Source of the DNA: Leuctra nigra
Lineage: Eukaryota > Arthropoda > Insecta > Plecoptera > Leuctridae
Assembly: GCA_934045905.1 (NCBI GenBank)
Contig: OW203767.1
Coordinates: 16,557,073-16,621,072, forward strand
Length of the DNA stretch: 64,000 bases
Direction of reading: 5' to 3'
Below are positions 46,401 to 56,027 of this stretch, piece by piece. A program made the translations under genes and the position numbers. The stretch's first letter is position 1. Each line of letters starts with the position of its first letter. Below the pieces are notes generated by a model. The model was given only the letters and a program-made list of their open reading frames with translations. It made no database searches and was not told the origin of the DNA.

Positions 46401-47879
46401 TCGCAGATGTGCTTATTTTTGTAAGGATGTGAATTACAATCTCATAATATTTGTCATTCTTGACAGAAATGTGAAAACTGAAGAAGTTAGAAGTACATTT
46501 TCTATGTATAGGTGTAAAATTTAATAACATCAAACTATACCTGTAACTGTGTTCATTTCGCTTGGCAGCATTTAATATTTAATTTTTTTTGAAAATAAAA
46601 AAAATCAATCAATTATCACGTTTATTTGATATTATAGGTACTTATTGCGTTTTACATACAATTATTATCAAATACCGAATTGTATGAAATAATTGCAAAT
46701 TATTGAAAATTGGAAATAATAGTAAATAATTATACCAATGTTTATCCTTCAACTATAGATCTTCATATTGAACACTGCATCTTCATCAACAGCAACGCAT
46801 CTTCGCTCTATTGTCCTGACATCAACATCTTACATCTTCAACAACTCGGGGAAAACTTGACATCATCATCAACATCAACAACAACATCATCAACCTCGTG
46901 CACTTCAACCCACGCTGTGTCGCAATCAAAATCAGAAATTCCGTTTATCTATAACTGCATTTATTAATCGCCGATTTAACATTCGATTTCTTCCGAACTG
47001 TATCTGAAGCCTTATCTATTTAAAATCCAACATTTTATATACTTCGGCCTTCTTGTTTAGTATATAATAAATAGTTCGTTTCATTTGATAGAAGAATAAC
47101 AACTGAGAAGTGAAGTAAGTGAACAAGGAGGAAACCTGGATTCAGTTTTCCAGTCCCGTACAAAATAATTATTCTGAAGAAATAGCAATTAAACACTCCT
47201 TGGACATTCTTCTGCCGTATGAAATGGATCGACATGATTTTGAAATCCGAATAATGAAACGATTATCGTCTGTAAGTCGAGAAGACGTTGTGAAATAGTA
47301 AAACCTTGCGCTAGTAAACTTGCGACGACCCATCAATCTGGATTCTAGTATTATATTCTGTTGTTGTATTGATAATTAAAAGATTCAATAATGGAAGGAC
47401 GTTTCCTACCGATACTATAATCGCTTTCAGCACAGAATCTCGAGAAGAGTCTCTTGACATCAAAAACTGAAGATTTTTACTTATTAAAGTGTCTCAATGA
47501 GAAAACTCTTTCTGAAACAAAAGGGAGAGGAGTGCATGAAGGAGGATCTTTTCATCAACAATTTTACCACAATGGTACTTTTGTGTGTTTAAAAAGATCA
47601 ACGATCTCTTGAATCAAGTGGAAGGTAATTGACCAACAGAATTTAACAAAAAGAAGCCGACAAATCAACAAAACTAATTGCAAAGGCTCCTTAATTAACA
47701 AAGAGACAAGTCCTCCAAGAATCTACAATTGAAGATTTGTAATTATTAACACCATTCATCGAAATCATCACGAAACGAAGAATCTTCTTCTTAATTCGTC
47801 CGGAAAATCTTCGTCAGCCAAAAGTTGTGCTTTCCACAAAATCTTTCTGTGAAACTGTGACTTTCAGAGTATCTTCCAA
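43465..47879. other. Intergenic, upstream of the potassium channel
   Basis: No gene is recognised. There is a GGGGGCTTTGCCCCC hairpin at about 43556. A local duplication of about 90 bp lies at 44180-44270 and 44479-44570 (shared AATACTAAATGAAGGTATTA). Confidence 0.4.
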
Positions 47880-48400
47880 AAAGACCGTGCCTTCCACAAA
47901 GTGCCTGCAATAAGTGCCCACAAGTAGTTAGTGCCTGTCTATAATTCCACAAGAAATAAGTTCCTCTCAACAAGTATTCACAAGAAGAAAGCATTTCAAC
48001 AAGTGTCAACAAGAAGATAGTGTCTGTCAAAAAGTCCAAAAGAAATAAGTTCCTGTAAATATGGTCCACAAGAAATAAGTGTTGTCAACAAGCATCCACC
48101 AGAAGAATGCATCTGTCCCCAAGTATTCACAAGAAGTTAGTGCCTGTCAATAAGTACCTACAAGAAGTTAGTGCCTGTCAATAAGTACCTACAAGAAGTT
48201 AGTGCCTGTCAATAAGTACCTACAAGAAGTTAGTGCCTGTCAATAAGTACCTACAAGAAGTAGTGTCTGTCAATCAGTGCCCACAAGAAGTTAGTGTCTG
48301 TCAATAAGTGCCCAAAGAAGTGAGTGCCTGTTACTAAGTGCCTAAAAGAAGTGAGTGCCTGTCAACTAGTATTCCCAAGAAGTGACTGTCAACAAGACTT
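47880..48400 (+). repeat. Minisatellite in the leader of the potassium channel, 31-bp unit
   Basis: Near-perfect 31-bp units with ACAAGAAGTTAGTGCCTGTC start at 48130, 48161, 48192, 48223 and 48254. Looser copies lie on both sides back to about 47880 and on to about 48400. The array ends about 20 bp before the first ATG of the channel, so it probably lies in the 5' untranslated region. Confidence 0.85.
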
Positions 48401-48421
48401 GTCCACAAGAAAGTCGTGAAG

Positions 48422-51400
48422 ATGATGTCCATGAAGCAATGGTTCGTAGGGATGGTGTGCTACATGCTGTATCTGCTCTTCGGTGCTGTGCTCTACTACA
48501 TATCAGAACATCAGCTGGAGAAAGATGCCAGACTCACACACAGGAGAGAGAGGATTGAGATTTACAGTGAGTACCATTCTTGCAGAATCCCTTTTATTTC
48601 GACATAGGGTTTGTAAAGTTAAGAACTTTAGAGATTATTATCTCAAGCTTTTCTAAGTTTACATCAAGTACTAATGCTACAAACGCTTATTTTTGTACGT
48701 GAGTAAAATATCCTTCGAGTGGGCTCGACTGGGGTAGGGAAAGGCCTGAAAAAGACCTAGTGTTCGAGCCCCAGATCTTTTACTACGTACAGTCACATTC
48801 ATGAGTTGTGTACCAGGTTCCCAACCCCGTTACCTATCGGAAATCAAAAAAATCCGACACATATGACCTACTGATGTGTTTACTTGACAGTCAAGACTAC
48901 CTACAACTTCAGTGGCCAAGGGTAGTGGTGTTAACAAAGAGACAACAGATAGTTGTTGCTCGAAAAAAGCAATAGATACGTGCGTGATAATTAATTCACG
49001 GAACTTTCATGAATGCCTGGAGACACCTATACTGGAAATGGGCACTTATGCACATGTACATATACACATGTCTAAAGGTATTTTATTTATATTATCGCGA
49101 AACTCAAGTGATAGTTGAAAGATCCGACCTATCGCTCTTATTTGTACCGATTTTAAAAATAAGTAATATTGATTGATCTGATCAATTAATAGCAATCATC
49201 AATCAAAATATTTCAGCATTAATGACAGGCAATTGACAGAACTTCAATGAGATCTCTTTCTTGAGTTACCACGTTGATTCTACGGCGTTGTTAGCTGTCC
49301 TCTGATGAACATTTTATGTCGCTCAATTTCTTATACGTTCACACAGTTCCAAGACTCTTCCAAGACTGAGTTTCCAAGAAACTCAGACAGTGTCCCTTGG
49401 TCAACATTTAATTTCGATCGGAAGTGACTTGAACCATAACTTGAACGTTCTTGAAGTCTCTAGAAGCTGAAATGTATATATAAAATAATTTCTTAACATA
49501 AACCGGATTATTTTCAAATAAAAGTGGAGCGTATTATTTTGGAATGCTTCTTTGATACATTATTATGAGCAATCAACAAAACGAATGAAATAAAACAAAC
49601 ATGTTCTAGACATCGTATAACATATTCCCTGTCTGTGTACAGAACTCCTTCACGAGCACTACGCCGCCCACGACGACAACGCGGACATCATGCGACGCCT
49701 CGAGCAGTACTGCGGACGTCCCGTCACCAACACGACGCTGGAGGACGACGACGCCGACGGCCCCTACAAGTGGAACTACTTCAATTCCTTCCTGTTCACG
49801 ATCACGGTGACGACGACTGTCGGATACGGCAACCTCTCGCCGACGTCAGATGCCGGGAGGATGTGGATGATCCTCTACGCTCTCATCGGCATCCCCTTCA
49901 CCGGCATCCTCTTGGCGACCCTCGGCGAGTTCTTCAGCATCGTCGTGAGTGACAATCCGTCAGATTGGGATTTAAACTTATTGACCTCAACATTAAAAAT
50001 ATGGAGGCAACACAAATATATCACAAAAACAGGCTGGGTGAGTGGTTAACGCTCTGAACTTGTATTCCGGAGGTCCGGGTTCGATTCCCGCAGCCGTCCT
50101 TCCTGACTGGGGTTTTTTCGTGTTTTTTTTCTCAGTCGATAGGCAAATGCTGGGAAGGTACCCTACTAATAGGCCACGACCGCCTCCTTCCCACCTTCCA
50201 TCCTTACCTACTCTTCACCATCATCTCCCAATCATCATCATAATTATTCATCCGTCGCCATTAGCCTCGTTGCAGAACAGTGCGACGTTAAGCCCCAGAC
50301 AAAAAAATACATCGTTTTCATGACATTCATTTTTTTCTGTCCTCGCTCACTTGGCAAGCCTTATGTCTAGGTCAAGATTTATGTCACGAAGAATTGTGTA
50401 CATTTGACTTCAAGAAGTTGTTTGAGAGTCAACACTAGGAGCATGCTTGATTAAGTAAATATTTCTAAATAGGTCCAAAGTACAGAAATCACTCAATTCC
50501 ATATTAAGTCGATCAAATGTTCTCGTCGTAAGTAAAAAAACTTATTGACCTCAACATTACAAATATGGAGGCAACACGTTGAAATCTAAAAATATCACAA
50601 ATATATACATCGTTTTCATGACATTCATTTTTTTCTGTCATCGCTCACTTGGCAAGCCTTATGTCTAGGTCAAGATTTATGTCACGAAGAATTGTGTACA
50701 TTTGACTTCAAGAAGTTGTTTGAGAGTCAACACTAGGAGCATGCTTGATTAAGTAAATATTTCTAAATAGGTCCAAAGTACAGAAATCACTCAATTCCAT
50801 ATTAAGTCGATCAAATGTTCTCGTCGTAAGTAAAAAAACTTATTGACCTCAACATTACAAATATGGAGGCAACACGTTGAAATCTAAAAAAAATCACAAA
50901 TATATACATCGTTTTCATGACATTCATTTTTTTCTGTCATCGCTCACTTGACAAGTTTGTGTCTAGGTCAAGATTTATGTCACGACTAATTGTGTACATT
51001 TGACTTCAAGAAGTTGTTTGAGAGTCAACACTAGGAGCATGCTTGATTAAGTAAATATTACTCAATAGGTCCAAAGTACAGAAATCACTCAATTCCATAT
51101 TAAGTCGATCATTTCTCATCATAAGTAAATACTAACGGAAATGGCGTGTTCCTCCCAAAAAGCTGGCGTGTCGGGATATTATATAATCTCCTAGCAAATA
51201 TGGAATAGCGTATCTCCGGCCGCCGTATTCCTGTGTTCTTTCCTCCAGATATTGCGCATCCAGGACCGCTACAAGCGACGTCGCATCCCGACGCGCTTGG
51301 CCTTCATCGGCGACGTCGCCATCTACATCTGCATGGGCATCCTCGTCTTCATCCTCCTGCCAGCGTGTGTGTTCGTGTACATCGAGCAGTGGAGCTGGGG

Positions 51401-51462
51401 ACTCGCGATTTACTACGCCTTCGTCACAGTGTCGACCATTGGCTTCGGAGATTATGTTGCAG
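48422..51462 (+). CDS. KCNK: Two-pore-domain potassium channel (K2P), first three coding exons
   Basis: Exons are 48422-48566, 49643-49944 and 51249-51462, joined in phases 1 and 0 and ending in phase 1. Features in order: TM1 (FVGMVCYMLYLLFGAVLYYI), an extracellular cap helix with a Cys (EQYCGRP) and an NTT glycosylation site, first pore loop with TTVGYG filter, TM2 (MWMILYALIGIPFTGILLAT), TM3 (IYICMGILVFILLPACVFVY) and second pore loop with TIGFGDYVAG. K2P channels are dimeric plasma-membrane leak K+ channels. TIGFGDYVAG resembles TREK-type channels, but the subfamily is uncertain. TM4 and the C-tail are missing from the window; a 12-kb retrotransposon block follows. ATG at 48422 is the first of two adjacent Met codons. 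Confidence 0.93.
49976..51125 (+). repeat. Tandem repeat of ~298 bp in K2P intron 2, about three units
   Basis: CATCGTTTTCATGACATTC starts at 50310, 50608 and 50907 (periods 298 and 299). The units are nearly identical. The leading partial unit (49976-50030) starts about 30 bp after the exon 2 donor and is interrupted by a SINE. Confidence 0.9.
50031..50305 (+). mobile_element. tRNA-derived SINE, about 275 bp
   Basis: The head has an A-box-like TGGGTGAGTGGTTAACGC and a B-box GGTTCGATTCC at 50078-50088. The body includes AATGCTGGGAAGGTACCC and GCGACGTTAAGCCCCAGAC, followed by an A run. It splits the first 298-bp unit. This is a typical Pol III SINE layout. Confidence 0.85.
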
Positions 51463-51780
51463 GTGAGGAAACACGCGGTCATACTTTTAAATAGAACGCG
51501 TTTCCAGGGAACTTTTTACAATTGAAAGTTCTTTTGAGATCAAGATTATGCAACACTCTTCTTTGGGATGGAATTCTATTTTTTAATGATTTCTGGTTGA
51601 CTGCTAATCTAAAATGAAATAAAGATACATGTTCACCTTCTAGCTTGACTCTTCGTCGCCTTTCAGGAAAATGCGAGTTTTTAATTGAATGCCAAATATC
51701 CTGTTTGCTGGTTGAATAACAGAACAATAACTTTTTTTAATGATATTGTAATTGTATCAGGGTATCAGGGCAACAACATA
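51463..51780. other. K2P intron 3 start up to the retrotransposon
   Basis: The donor GTGAGG follows exon 3. No further exon is seen before the LTR at 51781. Confidence 0.5.
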
Positions 51781-52614
51781 ATTTTGTGACTCAACACTAG
51801 TTACTTAATTAATCCTAAACCATCTTCAAATAATACCCTACTGTTGGGTGATAAATTCGTAGCATTATGTATTTCCTTTTCTAGTAATTTTTATTAATTT
51901 TATGTAGTACAATTAAAAAGGGTGAAGCTACTTCTGGCCAGATTTAAACTTATATTTATTAATTAATAACTAAGATTATGAGTACTCATCACTGAGGTGT
52001 AGATAGCTATAGTCCATCATGGTCCATCATCTCATTAGATAGTTCATCATCAATATAGTTTTTGTCATGAATTTTCTCTTCGTGCACTTTTCTTTCCCCT
52101 TTGCCGCCTTCTTTTCTTGATTAATATTCTTCTTTTAATAACAGTTATTTATGACATTTCTTCTAGTAATGATTTTTTTTAAACGATACACACAACATTC
52201 TTCTTCTAATCTTACATTTCAACTGCCTCTTTTTCCAATTCAAATTCCCCACCATCCAATCTCATTCTGAACACCATACCATATTTTTCCATTGTTGTGG
52301 CTTTACAGTTTTGAACCCTTTTTATTTTAAACCTCGACCCCAAAGGTGATATGTTTCGAAAAGATAACTTAATATTTTTAAAGACATTTTATAATATAAA
52401 TTAATGTTTTAAGAATTTAAATATAACTGTAATAATATTCTGTACTACTTATTTACTTTAATATAATTGAATCCTGAATAAAATATGATTTAAATGTCAT
52501 TATTTATGTTATAATTTTGATCGCCATAGAAACAATCACGGCCTTCTATAAATTCATAAGGAACCACTTGTTGTTTACAACCTAGATAACTCTCCCTGGT
52601 ACAGTAGTGCTATA
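51781..52614 (-). repeat. 3' LTR of retrotransposon copy 1
   Basis: Read on the minus strand it starts near (TG/TA)TAGCACTACTG and ends GTTGAGTCACAAAAT. The U5 end matches the sequence next to the priming site in copy 1. Equivalent LTRs lie at 57898-58731 and about 58779-59605, with one beginning at 63928 on plus. Confidence 0.88.
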
Positions 52615-52624
52615 ATACCCCACT
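52615..52624 (-). other. Polypurine tract
   Basis: AGTGGGGTAT on the minus strand abuts the 3' LTR, where plus-strand priming is expected. The same sequence precedes the LTR of copy 2. Confidence 0.6.
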
Positions 52625-52710
52625 ATGGAATATAGAAATATACTTTCTTTATTACATACCACCCCACTATCGTGAATGTCCATTTTTGTATTTTGCTTTC
52701 AATTGTTGCT

Positions 52711-55700
52711 TTACAGTTCCTTCAAAGACATGTATGGTTTCAAGAGTATCGTATTATACACTCCTTTCAAAATTCCTTCCTTGGTCTTCAATTCATACGT
52801 ATTGTTTCCTTTCACTTTAGAAACAATATAAGGCCCTTCAAATATATGGAAAAACTTCTTAGTTTCCTTTGACATAAAATTGGAAACATGTATTGCTCGT
52901 AATAATACCAAATCATTTGTTTTGAAAGTCGTTTTCTTCGTATACTTTTCTTCATGATACTTCTTTCTTTGAGCACCTTTATTCTTCAATCTATCCCCAG
53001 CCATTACAATCTTCATGTCGATATCAATTTCACTACCGTTATTTTCAGGAAAATCGATATTTTTAGCACTGTTGGATATGTATTTTTGATTGTAATGTAG
53101 TTCCATAGGCATAAACCCTGTACTTTCATGAAAACTTACGTTTAACCAATGTTCAATTTTAGGAACCCATTGTACCCATGAGTTATGTTTGTTGGAACAA
53201 TATGTTCGAAACATGCGACCTAAACTACGCATGACTCTTTCACTAGGGTTTGATTGTGGGTGTCGAATAGTCGAATGAATTGCGATTACTTGATTTGCTT
53301 GCAAAGTGTTGTACCATAAACCAGACGTATATTGGGTTCCATGATCAGATAAAATTCGTTCCGGAATTTGAACTTGCTTGAAATATAATTCCAATTTCCC
53401 AACTACTGCCACTGCCGTAGCCTGCTTCAATGTATACAATTTTACTAACTTGGAGAATAGATCAATAAACACCAGAATATATCTGATTCCAAACTTTCCT
53501 CTTGGAAGAGGTCCGTACAAATCTGTGGCAACAATCTGGCCTGGTTTGCTGGGAATGATAGGAGTATAAGTACCTCTTGATGTTCTATTAGGATGCTTAA
53601 CCCGCTGACAAATGTCACAACTTGCTAGAATTACTCGAATAATTCTTGCCATGTTCTTGAAATAGTAAAGCTTTCTCATTGCCATGTGGCATTTACGTTC
53701 TCCGAAGTGTCCGAATTCTTCATGCACTTCAATTATCAAGTCCTTCATGATCGTCGTAGGTATGCATAATCTCCATCCATCATCATTTTTCGCTTTGTGA
53801 AATAATTTCGTCCCGGAAATCTTGAATTGTTGATTTTGACTGTTATCATTCGGCTCATTCAATTTCTGTATAATCTCTCTAAACTGTGGGTCCTGTTCTT
53901 GTTCAGTTTGTATCTTTTCAAACCTCTTCTTCATGCTTAAACTGCATGATAATATAATTTCATATATTCCAATTTCCTTATCTTCACAAGTTTCTTGGTA
54001 TATTTTTCCCTCTGCCGTTCCTGGTAATCTACTTAATGTATCTGCAATTACGTTAGATTTTCCCGAACAATGTCGAATTTCAAAGTTAAACTGTTGTAAC
54101 CAGAGTACCCAACGAGTTAATCTTCCAGATAATAATCTACATTTCATCAAGAATGTAAGTGCTTGGTGATCAGTAACAATTATGAATTTTCTCACACCTT
54201 GAACGAACAATCTAAACTTCTCAACAGCAAACACAATTGCCAAACATTCCTTTTCAGATACATTATAATTGATCTCCGAAGTTTGTAACAGTCTTGAAGC
54301 CATATTAATGATCTGCATTTCACCATCATCATCCTTTTGATATAAAATACCAGCAATACCATAGTGACTTGCATCACATTGAATGTAAAATTCTTTGTTC
54401 ATATCCGGATACAACAACTGCACATTGTTTACAAACAATTCTTTGAGTTCTTCAAATGCCTTCTGATGCTTTTCATTCCATCTCCATGTTGCTTTCTTCT
54501 TCAACAATTCCCTTAATGGTTCCATTTTATTTGCAAACTGATTTGTAAATTTCCGAAAATAACTGCAAATACCAATCAATCCCCTCAATTGCTTTTGATT
54601 TTTCGGCGTAGGCCAATTTTTAATAACATCCAATTTTTTCGAGTCGGGTCGAATTCCTGTACGATCTAAAGTATGACCAAGAAACGAAACTTGGTCTCTG
54701 CACCATTTTGATTTTTTCAAGTTTATTGTTACACCATAGTTCTTGAATCGTTTGAATATCATGTTCAGTTTTTCTATATGTTCTTCAAAAGTTGTGCTTG
54801 TCACTAGAATATCATCCACATATATAACAGTTGAATCTCTTAAGTCTTCTCCTAATACATGTTCTAATCCTCTTGAAAAAACTGCGCCGCTTACGGAAAG
54901 TCCAAATGGCAATACCTTAAAGCAATACACTCTACCGCCGTATTTAAATGCAGTATACTTCCTGCTATGCTCCTCCAAAGGAATTTGCCAAAACGAGGAA
55001 TTTAAATCAATAGTGGATAACCATCTGCTCTCAAAATGTTGCTGCAGCAATTCGTCAGGATCTAACGGTGTCTCATGTTCTGGAATAAGGATCTCATTTA
55101 ACCTTCTTGCATCTAAACATAATCGAACTGACTGATCCTTTTTTATGTTAACTACCAAAGGATTTATGTAAGGTGATGTCATTTGTTCAATTATTCCCCA
55201 CTCGATCATATTTTTTAACTGCTTTTCAACAGCCTCTCTATGTGCAAAAGCAACTGGATAGCTTTTGTTGTAATAAAATCCATTATTCCTGACTTTAATA
55301 GTATATTCATAATCTTTTATTAATCCTGGTTTATTTGTGAATATCTCTTTATATTTAACTAATAAGTCTTTCAACTCTTCCTTCTGTACATCATTTAACA
55401 ATGTTAAATTCTTAATGCTTTCAAGAATCTCATTGTTGTATGTATTACATTCTCCATCCAATCTTCTTGAATTATTCTCATGCTCATAATTCAACTCTAT
55501 GGCCATTAATTCTGAAATTTTTGTTTTTTCGAATTGTACCATTTTTCTGTTAATCTCTTTGCCCTGAATATAAACTGTTTTCGTGTCAAAGCATATATTC
55601 ATAGATAATTGTGCCAATATGTCCACTCCCAGTATCAAATCCCTTCTCAAATCAGGCACAACTAAACAGATTATTTCTATTTGGATATCATCTATATTTA

Positions 55701-56016
55701 TGGAAAGAAATGCTTGTCGAGTTATCTTCTTTCCTCGAGCTTGTGTTGCACCAACTATGGTAATTCCAATAACAGGAAAGATCTCAATGTCTTTATTTTT
55801 CTCCAGTAAACTTTCAAATACAACTTCATTCATGCAAGTCACTTCACTTCCTGTATCAATTAATGCAATCATAAATCTTTCCTTAAGTTTAACTAAAATT
55901 TCTGGGCATTTGATTAAATTGGTATTCATTTCTTCGTTTAAGTCATCTTCTTCTAAAAGTTCTTTACCATTAACTAACCGGACACTATTAATGTTTTGCA
56001 CTAGATTTGTAGTCAC
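52711..56016 (-). CDS. pol: Pol polyprotein of Ty3/Gypsy copy 1 (PR-RT-RH-IN)
   Basis: 1,101 codons without a stop. Aspartic protease ALIDTGSEVT at residues 51-60; reverse transcriptase with LDARRLN and YVDDIL (399-404); RNase H with QCDAS (548) and TDHQ (616); integrase with HHCC zinc site (H765, H770, C800, C803) and catalytic D832, D891, E927 with 35 residues between the last two. All key residues are present. The frame has no ATG at its start and stays open upstream into gag in the -1 frame, so it is probably made as a Gag-Pol fusion by frameshifting. Intact catalytic residues and frame suggest recent activity. Confidence 0.95.
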   Translation of the reverse strand: MTTNLVQNINSVRLVNGKELLEEDDLNEEMNTNLIKCPEILVKLKERFMIALIDTGSEVTCMNEVVFESLLEKNKDIEIFPVIGITIVGATQARGKKITRQAFLSINIDDIQIEIICLVVPDLRRDLILGVDILAQLSMNICFDTKTVYIQGKEINRKMVQFEKTKISELMAIELNYEHENNSRRLDGECNTYNNEILESIKNLTLLNDVQKEELKDLLVKYKEIFTNKPGLIKDYEYTIKVRNNGFYYNKSYPVAFAHREAVEKQLKNMIEWGIIEQMTSPYINPLVVNIKKDQSVRLCLDARRLNEILIPEHETPLDPDELLQQHFESRWLSTIDLNSSFWQIPLEEHSRKYTAFKYGGRVYCFKVLPFGLSVSGAVFSRGLEHVLGEDLRDSTVIYVDDILVTSTTFEEHIEKLNMIFKRFKNYGVTINLKKSKWCRDQVSFLGHTLDRTGIRPDSKKLDVIKNWPTPKNQKQLRGLIGICSYFRKFTNQFANKMEPLRELLKKKATWRWNEKHQKAFEELKELFVNNVQLLYPDMNKEFYIQCDASHYGIAGILYQKDDDGEMQIINMASRLLQTSEINYNVSEKECLAIVFAVEKFRLFVQGVRKFIIVTDHQALTFLMKCRLLSGRLTRWVLWLQQFNFEIRHCSGKSNVIADTLSRLPGTAEGKIYQETCEDKEIGIYEIILSCSLSMKKRFEKIQTEQEQDPQFREIIQKLNEPNDNSQNQQFKISGTKLFHKAKNDDGWRLCIPTTIMKDLIIEVHEEFGHFGERKCHMAMRKLYYFKNMARIIRVILASCDICQRVKHPNRTSRGTYTPIIPSKPGQIVATDLYGPLPRGKFGIRYILVFIDLFSKLVKLYTLKQATAVAVVGKLELYFKQVQIPERILSDHGTQYTSGLWYNTLQANQVIAIHSTIRHPQSNPSERVMRSLGRMFRTYCSNKHNSWVQWVPKIEHWLNVSFHESTGFMPMELHYNQKYISNSAKNIDFPENNGSEIDIDMKIVMAGDRLKNKGAQRKKYHEEKYTKKTTFKTNDLVLLRAIHVSNFMSKETKKFFHIFEGPYIVSKVKGNNTYELKTKEGILKGVYNTILLKPYMSLKEL

Positions 56017-56027
56017 GTAGTCAGTGC

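Noticed and set aside
48130..48290. 31-bp repeats of CRISPR-like length
   Set aside because: No spacers between units; a simple minisatellite in a eukaryotic leader.
48718..48790. tRNA-like sequence around TTCGAGCCCCAG
   Set aside because: No A-box at proper spacing; only a short inverted repeat GGCTCGA/TCGAGCC.
51781..52710. Possible env gene downstream of pol
   Set aside because: Only about 100 bp lie between pol and the LTR.
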